A DNA stretch of 64,000 nt. Origin: Cymbomonas tetramitiformis (Eukaryota > Chlorophyta > Pyramimonadophyceae > Pyramimonadales > Pyramimonadaceae). Made by a program: the position numbers and the translations under genes. This document shows, piece by piece, positions 35,786 to 46,425 of this stretch. The notes under the pieces were generated by a model, which had not been told where the DNA came from, searched no databases, and saw only the letters and a program-made list of their open reading frames with translations. Numbering within the stretch: the stretch's first letter is position 1; the number at the start of each line of letters is the position of its first letter. The stretch lies in NCBI GenBank assembly GCA_001247695.2, contig LGRX02035483.1, positions 434,001 to 498,000 on the forward strand. Reading direction: 5' to 3'.

Positions 35786-37552
35786 TCAACGCTTAAGGCT
35801 TGCGGCGTTCACCAATTCGTTATATCTCGGATTGGTATTTGGGAAATAGTTTTGTATCACTTGGAAATCTCGCTTCTCGAAGTTTTTCTTGTTCAGTAAG
35901 CGCAACGCCGCGGCGTCTTGCTGAGATCTTCCGCCCATGACGAACGCCAACTTAGCTTGATCCGCAAAATAGTTGACGTTTGTTGTCATGTTGTCCAGTT
36001 CCTTTAGGATTACCACGTTCGTGATTTCGTCCTGTAAAGTAGCTTCATGTAGCTTTTGCATGTTTGTGCTAAATGGATACCGGTCGATTCTTTCTAGAGA
36101 GTGGTCGGTGTTCTCAAAAGTTGATCTCACTATCGCACCGAGCACCAGTAATTTCTCAGGCGAATCGGTCGAATAATCGGCACTTAGAAAAACTCGGTGA
36201 GTGAGGCTATCAATCAACCTGTTTGTATATACGTATACTCCGATCGCTTTCTGTATCAGTTTGTTCTGGCCATACGTGTTCTCCGAGACGGTGTAGAGCT
36301 CGTGACACGAGTTCGCGAACGTTGGGAGGCCATGCTCGATTATGAACTGTTTCATCTTCAACCATTTTTCGTTCAGGTCGTTGCACAGTGTTTCGTACGT
36401 GGTGACGGTGTCGTCGACGACGCAAAATTCTTCCGTGTCGTACTTCACAAACTTGTATGTCGTCGAATCGAAGAATATGTATCGAAGTATGCCCCTGTCG
36501 TTGTAGCAGTCATCGTTTATCAGTAGATCGAACCTTGGGATACCGGTTCCTCTCATGCCTGTCCTCGAGCCGCTCATGCCTGCCATTCCCAGTATTTTTG
36601 TGAGCACATCCTCCGGGAACCTAGCAAAGGGGTCCTCGAGTATTGGTTTGATGGGGCCGTCGTATGGCAGATTCCATCCAGGTTTAAATTTAAAGTACAC
36701 GGCATGTCTAGCTTGCTTGGCCAACTCGGCGGTGGTGACACCTTCCTTCGGGTATATATTGTCCGCAATCATCAACCAGTAGTCGCTGTCGGCGACCGCG
36801 TTGTCTTTAAACCAGACCGAATTCACAAACTTTTTGATGTTACGTTCCGTGTCTTCCATCGTCGACGCCCTCTCGACTTCGTCGACGGCTTTCATCAATT
36901 TCAACCGCATTTGCGAATTTGCCTTTTTCTTCCACTTTGCATTGATGAACAATCTGGTCCGCGAAAGAAAAGTGGTTCGTATGTCGTCCCACCCAAAGTT
37001 GCGCGACGCTGCGCTTCCGTCAAGCGTTTGTGGATTGTCGCTCAGTGTGAACTCTCTGATATTGGGCTTTTGCAAAGGTGCGGTCGTGTAGGACACACCG
37101 ATAATCTTGTCGACGTCGTTTTCGTGTACGAGTATCGAATCGTCTTCCTGTACCTTGACACCCTCGAATCGCAACGTGTACGTATCATGACCATCTCCTG
37201 GTTTTACCTTTATGTTGTACTTGCACTTCGGTCCGTCGCATTTATGTATTATCAATTTTGCGCTCTTACTCCAAACTTCGCTCGCCTCTTCGAGGTCGTT
37301 TATCTGGTAGAAGCCGCACGCGAGTACCAGGCGGTGCGTGAATTGAGTATTGTTACGAGTCGTTCGCCTACCGACGAGGCCTTCGTGCATGTGAAATATG
37401 TATCGAGGCACTCGTTTTCGCACCTCCTCAATTTCTCCGTCTTTGTAGAACATAAACGCAAGAGGAGTGCTATCTTTTTTTATCGAGGCGCGCTTTACAG
37501 CCTCCGTAGCATTCGATAGGTCGGCGCCGGCGCGTGATCTGACTACGGACAT
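35786..37552 (-). CDS. Unknown protein with internal F-box-like stretch (588 aa)
   Basis: A 588-residue protein from ATG 37552 with a TATAAGTA element about 45 bp upstream. The N-terminal third is beta-rich, with two close Cys (HKCDGPKCKYNIKV). Around residue 320 there is a FARFPEDVLTKILGMAG segment that resembles the beginning of an F-box, an unusual internal place for one. The C-terminal half is alpha-helical (DNMTTNVNYFADQAKLAFVMGGRSQQDAAALRLLN). No family assigned. It may be a virion protein or another ubiquitin adaptor; I cannot decide. Confidence 0.7.
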   Translation of the reverse strand: MSVVRSRAGADLSNATEAVKRASIKKDSTPLAFMFYKDGEIEEVRKRVPRYIFHMHEGLVGRRTTRNNTQFTHRLVLACGFYQINDLEEASEVWSKSAKLIIHKCDGPKCKYNIKVKPGDGHDTYTLRFEGVKVQEDDSILVHENDVDKIIGVSYTTAPLQKPNIREFTLSDNPQTLDGSAASRNFGWDDIRTTFLSRTRLFINAKWKKKANSQMRLKLMKAVDEVERASTMEDTERNIKKFVNSVWFKDNAVADSDYWLMIADNIYPKEGVTTAELAKQARHAVYFKFKPGWNLPYDGPIKPILEDPFARFPEDVLTKILGMAGMSGSRTGMRGTGIPRFDLLINDDCYNDRGILRYIFFDSTTYKFVKYDTEEFCVVDDTVTTYETLCNDLNEKWLKMKQFIIEHGLPTFANSCHELYTVSENTYGQNKLIQKAIGVYVYTNRLIDSLTHRVFLSADYSTDSPEKLLVLGAIVRSTFENTDHSLERIDRYPFSTNMQKLHEATLQDEITNVVILKELDNMTTNVNYFADQAKLAFVMGGRSQQDAAALRLLNKKNFEKRDFQVIQNYFPNTNPRYNELVNAASLKR

Positions 37553-38178
37553 CTTTGTGCCTGGAGATTTTGTGTGTACAACAGGACGACGGTTGCGTAC
37601 TTATAGTCTCCGATAAACCGATGATCGTATTTGGTAAGTAACTATCGATCCTTCGTCGATACCGTGTTTGGGTTCGAAAGTTAACTTTCAGTGGGCGTGA
37701 GAAGTTTGTGAAAGTAATCTTCTCACTCCTTGCATCGATCGGTGTGCCAATCATTCTTACGTGTGTCGGGGTGTGGCTACGAGAGAGCTCCGCACGTCTC
37801 TCACGTTTTTCGCCCTTTCTATGGACTACCGAACAACACGTCGCCTTTTTGGAAGGCGTCATCCACGCAAAATACGAGCGTCGTGATAAACATTCCGATA
37901 AGTACAATTCCCCGATTTTGCAACCACCAGAAGATGGTGAGTTGGAAGCAGCACAACAGTTCTAAAAAGCGTAAACGCGTCGTGAAGCCTATAAGTACCA
38001 CAAGGTGGTACTCGTTAGTAGGTTTTTGGCGAAACCTGAGAAAAAGGTATTTATTTCAAGCATCATAAACGTTGTAAAGATTCGATGGTGACGCAATACT
38101 GTGGACGTGCATCACGTGAATTCGGATTTCGCAACTCACACAACGCGTAAACAACCCATTCGTAAACACGTCATCGTT
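37553..38178. repeat. Intergenic region with repeat fragment and the left edge of a 2.2-kb duplication
   Basis: 37665-37730 carries one end of the dispersed element (GTTAACTTTCAGTGGGCGTGAGAAGTTTGTGAAAGTAATC in order). From 37838 the sequence is nearly identical to 40056 onward, an offset of exactly 2218 bp. A short hydrophilic ORF at 37708-37965 lies partly inside the duplicated part and is probably not coding. Confidence 0.6.
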
Positions 38179-40318
38179 ATGAGCGTGGCCGTATCTTCTC
38201 AGCCTACAAACGCAGAGGAACCATTGAACACGGGAACTCCGCTCGATGGTCTGCCGGATGATGTTTTGCGCCTAATATTAGACCGAGAGGGTATGAACTC
38301 GCGGGGTGCACGCGATTTTATATCCAGAATAAAAAATGACTGCGATTGTCGATACGAACCCGAGACACGACAGTTCGTCGCGGATGGGAACGTAGAGGAA
38401 GTGAGTGAACGCGACGCGCTCTGTCTATCCGGTAACGAGTCCTTGCTGTGGGAAACGTTTTGCGAGCAGCTGACCGGAGTTTGGGCCGAAGCGCGCGGAG
38501 CGATGGAAATGGCGATGGTAACGGTGGATACCCCGGCTGAAAAAGTAGCGGCAATTTTAGCGAACGACCTGAAGACGCCAGACGACGGACCAGCGAAGAC
38601 TCGGTTGTTGGGCGTGGCTTTCCGATCGTACTTGCGTGAGTGCCTGAATCTTAGGCTTTTTCATCCGAATTCGCTATGGCACAAGTTGCTTGCAGCGGAA
38701 GAGATACGGCGCATGCTTCTACTAGAAACTCTGGACGGTAAGATCGACAATCTTAAATGGCACACAACTTTCGAATTTCTCTGCGATGAATATCCCGAGG
38801 CGTCTTTATGGTGCTTCGTAGTGTGGTATAGTCACGTGTTAAAACACGACGTGTTCAACACGGCGGTGTCGCGCATTAGTAAGGCCTTGGAAACGACGAA
38901 CATGTCACTGTCTAATCTAGATTTTATCTCTAGGATTATATCCACAGACGACGATCGGTTTCACGTGGCTTTCGATGCGTATTTGAAGAACAAGCTGCCC
39001 ACTCCTTTGCACGAACGCGGCTTACATGGCCCGATCGACATAGAAGACGTCGAAAAGATCTGCGAAATACTCGAGAATGATATTTCGCGACGCAATTTAG
39101 TACTCGACTTGTATCTGGATAACAAAAGAAAAGAACTCACTCCACCGATCACTGGGCGCGACGTCAAACAGATCTGCGAACTATTCGGGAATGAGAGTTC
39201 GCAATGCGAAGCGGTGTTCGACTTGTACGTGGACACCCAGAGAAAAGAACTCGGCTCCTCGATCGATATCTTCGACGACGTCACAGATATCTGCAAACAA
39301 TTCTAGAATGACATTTCGCGATGCAAATTAGCATTCGACTTGTATATGGACAAACAAAGAAGAGATATCGGCCGACCGATCCTGCTTCACGACGTCGCAT
39401 TTATCTGCGAACTATTTGGGAACGAGAGTTCGCAATGCGAAGCAGCGTTCGACTTGTATCTGGACACCCAGATGCAAGACGTCGAATGCCCGATCGATGT
39501 GCGCGACGTCAAACATATCTGCGAATTGTTTGGGAAGGAGAGTTCGCGATGCGAAGCAGCGTTCGATATGTATGTGTACATCCAAAGAAACGAAATCGAC
39601 TTCCCGATCGATACGTACGACGTCAAACAGATCTGCGAACTATTCGGGAAGGAGAGTTCGCAATGCGAAGTAGCGTTCGACTTGTATGTGGACACCCAGA
39701 GAAAAGAACTCGATCCCCCGATCGATACGCACGACGTCAAACAGATCTGCGAACTATTCGGGAATGAGAGTTCGCAATGCAAAGCAGTACGGGCACTCCG
39801 CGGAAAATAAAAATTCCCGAATACAAGAACTCTATAGGATGTTGAGGCCGTCGAATGGTCCTTAACACTGGTTTGGTAACCGAATTTCGAATATACGAAC
39901 CGTGCATTTAAGAATCTAGCACATGCATACATACATACATACTTTCGCTATAGGTTCTTGCAGGAGAACAATTCTATTGCTTTGCAACGTTTGACCACCT
40001 CTTCGCACAATTTGTCGAAAATAATGAGATTGCGAGGATGATGCACGCGCGAAGTACGTCGCCTTTTTGAAAGGCGTCATCCACGCAAAATACGAGCGCC
40101 GTGATAAACATTCCGATAAGTACAATTCCCCGATTTTGCAACCACCAGAAGATGGTGAGTTGGAAGCAGCACAACAGTTCTAAAAAACGTAAACGCGTCG
40201 TGAAGCCTATAAGTACCACAAGGTGGTACTCGTTAGTAGGTTTTTGGCGAAGCCTGAGAAAAAGGTATTTATTTCAAGCATCATAAACGTTGTAAAGATT
40301 CGATGGTGACGCAATACT
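37838..40318 (+). repeat. Tandem segmental duplication unit (promoter plus gene copy A)
   Basis: 37838 onward aligns with 40056 onward with a constant 2218-bp offset through the promoter region, start codon and about 1 kb of coding sequence, with few substitutions. The downstream flank of copy A (39790-39910) matches that downstream of copy B (43350-43467), so the whole gene with its 3' flank was duplicated and the copies then differed in repeat number. Confidence 0.8.
38179..39810 (+). pseudogene. F-box/34-residue-repeat gene, copy A, with in-frame TAG
   Basis: Copy A starts MSVAVSSQPTN, has an F-box-like LPDDVLRLIL at residues 25-34, a unique domain of about 230 residues and then repeats of about 34 residues (consensus D-V-x2-I-C-E-L-F-G-N-E-S-S-Q-C-E-A-A-F-D-L-Y). 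A TAG at 39304-39306 falls inside the third repeat (KQF*NDISRC), where the aligned codon elsewhere is GAG, AAG or GGG. After it the same frame carries four more repeats to 39810. It therefore looks like a single-base nonsense mutation in an otherwise intact gene, giving a 375-residue truncated protein, or a leaky stop. The repeats are not a family I know. Confidence 0.7.
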
Positions 40319-40396
40319 GTGGACGTGCATCACGTTAATTCGGATTTGGCAACTCACGCAACGCGTAAACAACCCGTTCGTAAAGACGTCATCGTT

Positions 40397-42673
40397 ATGA
40401 GCGTGGCCATATCTTCTCAGCCTACAAACGCAGATGAACCATTGAACACGGGAACTCCGTTCGATGGTCTGCCGGATGATGTTTTGCGCCTAATATTAGA
40501 CCGAGAGGATATGAACTCGCGAGGCGCACGCGATGTTATACCCAGAATAAAAAATGACTGCGATTGTCGATACGAACCCGAGACACGACAGTTTGTCTCG
40601 GAGAGGAACGTCGAGGAAGTGAGTGAACGCGACGCGCTCTGTCTATCCGGTAACGAGACCTTGCTGTGGGAAACGTTTTGCGAGCAGCTGACCGGAGTTT
40701 GGGCCGAAGCGCGCGGAGCGATGGAAACGGCGATGGAAACGGCCGACACAGACCGTCAAAAAGTAGCGGTAATTTTAGCAAACGACCTGAAGACGCCAGA
40801 CGACGGACCAGCGAAGACTCGGCTGTTGGGCGTGGCTTTCCGATCGTACTTGCGTGAGTGCCTCGATCTTGAGCTTTTTCATCGGAATGCGCTATGGCAC
40901 AAGTTGCTTGCAGCGGAAGAGCTACAGCGCATGCGTCCACCAGAAACTCTGGACGGTAAGATCGACAATCTCAAATGGCACACAACTTTCGAATTTCTCT
41001 GCGATGAATATCCCGAGGCGTCTTTATGGTGCTTCGTACTGTGGTATGATATTGCGTTAAAACACGAAGTGTTCAACACGGCGGTGTCGCGCATTATTAA
41101 GGCCTTGGAAACGACGAACATGTCACTGTCTAATCTAGATTTCATCTCTAGGATTATATCCACAGACGACGATCGGTTTCACGTGGCTTTCGATGCGTAT
41201 TTGAAGAACAAGCTGCCCACTCCTTTGCACGAACGCGGCTTACATGGCCCGATCGACATAGAAGACGTCAGACAGATCTGCGAAATACTCAAGAATGATA
41301 TTTCGCGACGCAATTTAGTACTCGACTTGTATCTGGATAACAAAAAAAAAGAACTCAGCTCCCCGATCGATACGTACGCCGTCAAACGGATCTGCGAACT
41401 ATTCGGGAAGGAGAGTTCGCAATGCGAAGCGGCGTTCGACTTGTACGTGGACACCCAGAGAAAAGAACTCCATCCCCCGATCGATACGCACGACGTCATA
41501 GAGATCTGCAAACTATTCGGGAACGAGAGTTCGCAATGCAAATCAGCACTCGACTTGTATATGGACAAACAAAGAAGAGAAATCGGCCAATCGATCTCGA
41601 TTTTCGACGTCCAAAATATCTGCAAATTATTCCCGGATGGGAGTTCCCAATGCGAAGCAGCATTCGACTTGTATGTGGACACCGAGAGAAAGGATCTCGA
41701 TTCCCCGATCTATACGCACGACGTCATAGAGATCTGCAAACTATTCGGGAACGAGAGTTCGCAATGCATATCAACACTCGACTTGTATATGGACAAACAA
41801 AGAAGAGAAATCGGCAAACCGATCTCGATTCGCGACGTCGAAAACATCTGCAAATTATTCCCGGATGGGAGTTCCCAATGCGAAGCGGTATTCGACTTGT
41901 ATATGGACAAACAAAGAAAGAAACTCGATATCCCGATCGATTTGCTCGACGTCAAATCGGTCTGCGAACTATTCGGGAAGGAGAGTTTGCGATGCAAAGC
42001 AGCGTTCGACTTCTACCTGGATAAGAAAAGAAAAGGCAAAGGCTTCCTGTTTGACACTTGCGACGTCAAACGGATCTGCGAACTATTCGGGAATGGGAGT
42101 TCGCAATGCGAGTCGGCGTTCCACTTGTACCTGGAAATCAAAAAAAGAGGAGACGAAGGCGATTGGATCGACACTCCCGACGTCATAGATATCTGCAAAC
42201 TATTCGGGAATGAGAGTTCGCAATGCGAAGCAGCGTTCCGCTTGTATGTGGACACCGAGAAATATCGATTGGAGAGGCTCATCACATGGCTCCCTGATTT
42301 ACCCCCGGATGATATCGACTCGTGTGTGGAAATATTCGGCCCACAAATCGATACGCTCGACGTCAAAAACTTTTGCGAATTATTCGGGAATGAGAGTTCG
42401 CGATGCGGAGCAGCGTTCGACTTGTATATGGACATCCAAAGAAAAGAATTCGGCTCCCCGATCGATATGCTCGACGTCGAACGGATCTGCAAACTATTCG
42501 GGAACGAGAGTTCGCAATGCGAAGCGGCGTTCGACTTGTATGTGGACGCCCAGAGAAAAGAGCTCGGTTCCCGGATTGATACGCGCGCCGTCGAACGGAT
42601 CTGCGAACTATTCGGGAATGAGAGTTCGCGATGCGAAGCGGCGCTCAATTTGTATGTGAATACTCAGAGATAA
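40397..42673 (+). CDS. F-box/34-residue-repeat protein, copy B (758 aa)
   Basis: The intact paralogue of the truncated gene upstream. It has the same F-box-like LPDDVLRLIL near the N-terminus, the same unique domain, then about twelve 34-residue repeats whose ends carry Ser-Ser-(Q/R)-C and Asp-Leu-Tyr. The repeats are predicted helical hairpins and may form a solenoid, with the F-box linking to Skp1/cullin ligases; that function is inference. One repeat is interrupted by an unrelated insert (TWLPDLPPDDIDSCVEIFG). The gene ends at TAA 42671-42673, but repeat-like coding continues in frame for about 20 codons. ATG 40397 corresponds to 38179 in copy A. Confidence 0.75.
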   Translation: MSVAISSQPTNADEPLNTGTPFDGLPDDVLRLILDREDMNSRGARDVIPRIKNDCDCRYEPETRQFVSERNVEEVSERDALCLSGNETLLWETFCEQLTGVWAEARGAMETAMETADTDRQKVAVILANDLKTPDDGPAKTRLLGVAFRSYLRECLDLELFHRNALWHKLLAAEELQRMRPPETLDGKIDNLKWHTTFEFLCDEYPEASLWCFVLWYDIALKHEVFNTAVSRIIKALETTNMSLSNLDFISRIISTDDDRFHVAFDAYLKNKLPTPLHERGLHGPIDIEDVRQICEILKNDISRRNLVLDLYLDNKKKELSSPIDTYAVKRICELFGKESSQCEAAFDLYVDTQRKELHPPIDTHDVIEICKLFGNESSQCKSALDLYMDKQRREIGQSISIFDVQNICKLFPDGSSQCEAAFDLYVDTERKDLDSPIYTHDVIEICKLFGNESSQCISTLDLYMDKQRREIGKPISIRDVENICKLFPDGSSQCEAVFDLYMDKQRKKLDIPIDLLDVKSVCELFGKESLRCKAAFDFYLDKKRKGKGFLFDTCDVKRICELFGNGSSQCESAFHLYLEIKKRGDEGDWIDTPDVIDICKLFGNESSQCEAAFRLYVDTEKYRLERLITWLPDLPPDDIDSCVEIFGPQIDTLDVKNFCELFGNESSRCGAAFDLYMDIQRKEFGSPIDMLDVERICKLFGNESSQCEAAFDLYVDAQRKELGSRIDTRAVERICELFGNESSRCEAALNLYVNTQR

Positions 42674-43813
42674 CAACTCGATTCCTCGATCGATACGCAC
42701 GACGTCAAACGGATCTGCGCCCGAACTGCTGGACAGTGCAAGTGACGACACAAACGCGGATGAAATGATCCAACTTCGTCGGATGAATGCACAGACCATG
42801 TGGTGATAACCCGCGTAAACACTGATAAATATTCAAGGTGTGCAGTGTTTTCATATGCTACAGTATTTGCACATGCGACTCGCTACCCGTTTTCGACAAA
42901 TCGTGGGTTAGGCAGGTGTCCAGTCGTGTTAATTCTGTCCAGTCGCGTGCATGTCGTTATCGGACCGTGTGGATGCGTCACTACATAGATATATTCTCGT
43001 AAGCCGTACCACTAGGACTGAAGATGACCTGTGCCACGGCAGATCACTTCGTGCGAAGAAGTCGAACCTGTTCTGTAAGACGCAGTAAGATCCGCATTTC
43101 TTTCGTCCAAGTCAGGTCCCATATGCACGTCTTTCATTTTTCGCGCGCGCGAGGCACCCCCCTCCTTCGCGCGCGCGAATTTTTTTGATGAAGCAAATCT
43201 TCCGAGTGGTTTCGGTGAAACGCTACAAAGGTTTTCCCTTTTTCGAATTAGTACTTAGCGCAGACGATTGAAAAGCTTTCCCGCTAATGTTTGAGAGTTG
43301 ATTGCTTCGCTCCTTACATCCATTATTTTCAAAGTCCGATTACGAGTGCTCCACAGAAAATAAAGATCCCCGAAAATAAGAATGTTTATAGAATGTTAGG
43401 GCCGTCGGATGGTCCTTAACACTGGTTTAATACCCGAGTTTCGAATATTTGAACCGTCCATTTGCCCCATTTAATTACTTCGTCCAGTACCTCATATTCG
43501 GTGGAGCATTCGTACTAAAGCAGGCCTACGCATCATCACCTCTTACAAAAACTGACTCTTGATTGAGCGACGAACATTCTCGTGTCACAGCAGCCCAGAG
43601 TAGGGCCGGGGAAATTAATTTACTCATACACCCAACGGGCGTGTTCTTTTTTTTCTTTTTCTTTTTCCCGTGTCACACCAGGAGAAATGCGCTACTACCG
43701 ATTTAGTGTGACTTGCGCACAAAGGTATAGCGCTCTACTGTTAGGACTATTGTCCTGGCATCGATTACCGTGGTGTCGTCCTAAACGTATGTCTGTTTGT
43801 AAAAACCGATCGG
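42674..43813. repeat. Gene-free stretch: repeat relics, hairpin copy 3, duplicated 3' flank
   Basis: 42674-42740 is a relic of another 34-residue repeat (SIDTHDVKRIC). 43139-43187 is hairpin copy 3. 43350-43467 is the duplicated 3' flank of gene copy B, like 39790-39910. 43495-43565 is a fragment of the dispersed element (CAGGCCTACGCATC, ACCTCTTACAAAAACTGACTCTTG). The plus ORF at 43582-43854 has a T-rich start and no homology and is not called. Confidence 0.55.
43139..43187. repeat. GC-rich hairpin, copy 3
   Basis: TTTTTCGCGCGCGCGAGGC..CGCGCGCGCGAATTTTTTT with an asymmetric loop (ACCCCCCTCCTT). The right arm lacks the CTC seen in the other copies, so this hairpin is slightly imperfect. Confidence 0.75.
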
Positions 43814-45253
43814 TCACAAACGACGGCCGCTGGTTATTGAAGCTTTCTCTGTAGAAAAGATGGTGAAGCCGTTAGCCGAAATTGCTTCGACAATCTTTCT
43901 ATTGGGGATTTTTATTTCGCGCGGAGAGTATACATCCAATTGACCGACGATGTTTCCGCCCATACCGAAAAAATTATTCTTGGTGCGATAATAGGATCGA
44001 TACAAGCCTGCGAAAACATCCACAATTTCGGAGTCTTTCCCCATTTCAGATTTGTCAACTGAACGTGACGCGAACTCTTCTTCGTAAGTGACGCCCAACT
44101 GCCCGCACTCGTAGGCGTCGCCTCCCGTTTCCAAATAAATAACATGCGACCAACTCATAGAAACCTTCGAAATTGATTTGTCAGGCAACACGGGAATAAT
44201 TTCGTAATTATGATCGGAGCTAGTCCGTAGACTATTCACGTTTTGACCGTTGCAAAACTTGTTGTTTTTATTCCATCCGCTGAACTTAACTCGGTGATCG
44301 CTCGTGACGTATACCGTTTGCAAATGCCCAGCAATAGCTTGTACAATGTAATCTCCCTCGGGCACTTTGGTACAAAGATCAAACTTTGCCACGTACTCCT
44401 CCAAGCGAATGTCGCATCGCGAACCCCCGTAGTTTCGACCGGTTGCGTACATTCTCCCGGCATCGGTCCAAAGAAGGGCGTGGTATTTCTCTATGGACGC
44501 GCCGACAATCTTCTCGGTTTCCTGCAAAAACTCTGTCACCAGAACTTCCGTGAGGGCGGGTGCTGACGCAATGAAGTTGGTGTTTTCCCAATCATTGTAA
44601 CCGTATTCGTAATCTTCGGTGTTAGATTCTTCTGAATTCGATCCTAGTCCGAGTTGACCGTACACGTTGAATCCCAGACCGAAGAGTCGGTTGTTCGCTG
44701 TCCAAAACAGACCCGAGCGTTCGGACATGGCCATGCCTATTATCACCTCTCCGCTTGGCACGTTTATTTTTGTCCAAGGGCCAACGGTCCACCCGCCCAA
44801 CTGCGTGTTCAAAACGCGTCCCATGTTCCGGCCTCGTCCCCATACTTCCCCATCGGTTGTGAGGGCTGCTTGCATTCCGGGATCGTTGGTGTCTACGCGT
44901 ACCGTATACACCTTCTCGAGAAAGTCATAAGTAATCGAAGATCCGTCGTTTGTATCAATAGGAGTGGGCGCCGTAAGTTGAAATTCGTTTACGATTCCAG
45001 TCATCATACCATCTAGATTCCATCCGCTTTGATACAACGATCGAGGCGCGATGGTGGGCACGGTCACCATTGCGACGGCGGACGTAGCGTTCGTCCTAAT
45101 CGGTATACCTTCGCCGTTCGTTTTGTGTTGGTCCTTTTTTAGCAACAGAATCAACCAGAGCACAATCAGCAGGATGTGAGAGAAAATGTAAAAACAGGGC
45201 GCGCAAAGCGATCGATCTCGACCACAAAAGCAGTTGCACCTCGATCGATACAT
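43814..45253 (-). CDS. RCC1-like beta-propeller protein anchored by one N-terminal helix
   Basis: A 479-residue protein. A short Cys/Arg-rich cytoplasmic head (MYRSRCNCFCGRD) is followed by one transmembrane helix at 20-38 (CFYIFSHILLIVLWLILLL) and a long lumenal or extracellular part. That part has RCC1-type blade motifs: SGWNLDG, WGRGRNMGRV, FGLGFNVYGQLGLGS, YATGRNYGGS, FSGWNKNNKF, ECGQLG and FGMGGNIVGQLD. RCC1 repeats usually form a seven-bladed propeller. A type II membrane RCC1 protein is unusual; it could be a virion surface protein binding a host partner. TATAAATA lies 74 bp upstream (45327-45334). The upstream TTG is not used. Confidence 0.75.
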   Translation of the reverse strand: MYRSRCNCFCGRDRSLCAPCFYIFSHILLIVLWLILLLKKDQHKTNGEGIPIRTNATSAVAMVTVPTIAPRSLYQSGWNLDGMMTGIVNEFQLTAPTPIDTNDGSSITYDFLEKVYTVRVDTNDPGMQAALTTDGEVWGRGRNMGRVLNTQLGGWTVGPWTKINVPSGEVIIGMAMSERSGLFWTANNRLFGLGFNVYGQLGLGSNSEESNTEDYEYGYNDWENTNFIASAPALTEVLVTEFLQETEKIVGASIEKYHALLWTDAGRMYATGRNYGGSRCDIRLEEYVAKFDLCTKVPEGDYIVQAIAGHLQTVYVTSDHRVKFSGWNKNNKFCNGQNVNSLRTSSDHNYEIIPVLPDKSISKVSMSWSHVIYLETGGDAYECGQLGVTYEEEFASRSVDKSEMGKDSEIVDVFAGLYRSYYRTKNNFFGMGGNIVGQLDVYSPREIKIPNRKIVEAISANGFTIFSTEKASITSGRRL

Positions 45254-45524
45254 TTGCCTCAGAAGTGCCAATCGATATTCCAGACGTCTAAATGCGATGC
45301 GGGTTTGCAGGTGAAGATTAGTTGCATATTTATATTGTTTTCAAGGTTCATAGGCAAAGTAGGTTAAGTTTTTTAGGACCTACGCGGGCACTGCTTTCAT
45401 ACCGTGCTCTGCAGGAGTCGGTCGATCGAATTTCGCATATTTCTAGTGCGTGCGCCAAGAGAAAATAGAAAATCAACTTCCAAAAATCCTCGCCCCAAAC
45501 TTAAGGACAATAAGCGAATCGATT

Positions 45525-46028
45525 ATGCCGGGTCACTTATCATTTATTCGACACCAATGTCTGTCGGAAATGAGGCACGCGATGCAACTGATATTCGCTG
45601 ACAACAAGGACGAGACCATCGGAAATTTCCACCGCAAAATGCTAAAACACTTATCCGGGAATCCGGTGATTTGGACCGAAAAGGACGTTTTCATGGCGTA
45701 CATCACGCGACGATTTCCGAAATGCTATCCCATGCTCGATTGGAAGAAAATGTGGACTTTTCTCAGAGAGGAGCGTAAGATATCGGTCACTTTCAAAGCT
45801 TTAGGGTATACAAAACTGGAGAAGAATCGTATGAAAGGTCTGTACGAATGCATGATGAACTACTGGAGAAGCCGCGGTGCGCTTGCCTACAGGTGGTCGG
45901 AGGCGTGGCTGGCTTATCACACCAGAGATGAAAAGCAATCTATGCCTTACGAGGCCTTCATGTACAGAGAAGAGTATGGAGCTAAGCATTTTAGGATGGA
46001 CATTGTTCGGATGCAATTGACACTGTAG
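45525..46028 (+). CDS. Unknown protein (167 aa)
   Basis: Starts MPGHLSFIRHQC; the frame is open upstream to a GTG. Basic and aromatic-rich helical protein (WTEKDVFMAYITRRFPKCYPMLDWKKMWTFLREERKIS), no domain recognised, no membrane segment. Promoter not evident. Confidence 0.6.
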   Translation: MPGHLSFIRHQCLSEMRHAMQLIFADNKDETIGNFHRKMLKHLSGNPVIWTEKDVFMAYITRRFPKCYPMLDWKKMWTFLREERKISVTFKALGYTKLEKNRMKGLYECMMNYWRSRGALAYRWSEAWLAYHTRDEKQSMPYEAFMYREEYGAKHFRMDIVRMQLTL

Positions 46029-46119
46029 TACAGTCCGTTCACACCGGATTATGCATAACGCCGCATGTTGTGAACGCGGAGATTTCGAGCAATACAATGG
46101 GAACATATAATAATCATGT

Positions 46120-46330
46120 TATAATCCTTGTGAAGAGTGGGGGCACCAGTTTTACGAAACGCCCACTCCCGCCGAAAGTCGACTTGTGAGTATCGGTTGT
46201 TTCGTAAGGGGCGGTAAGTCTTGGGCCTATTTTGGCGGTGGGTTTTTGAAGCTCGCGTTGTTAACAAGCAACATCGATATTTGAATCGACGTCGATAGTG
46301 GCGGGATTTCACAAAACTTTCGTAACTATC
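46120..46330. repeat. Two dispersed-repeat fragments in opposite orientation
   Basis: 46120-46185 ends GCCCACTCCCGCCGAAAGTCGACTTGTGAG. 46195-46330 runs CGTAAGGGGCGGTAAG, TTGGGCCTATTTTGGCGGTG, TTTTTGAAGCTCGCGTTGTTAACAAG and ends GGCGGGATTTCACAAAACTTTCG. Together they form a partly inverted pair between two plus-strand genes. Confidence 0.5.
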
Positions 46331-46377
46331 GAAAAAGCAGCTCTTCAAGAGCAATTTATGTCTCACGAACCGACTCG

Positions 46378-46385
46378 TATAAATA
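46378..46385 (+). promoter_or_regulatory. TATAAATA box for the glycosyltransferase gene
   Basis: TATAAATA 48 bp upstream of the ATG at 46426. Confidence 0.6.
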
Positions 46386-46425
46386 CATGTGGCTGCACGT
46401 CGTCCGTTAAAATCACACTACCACG

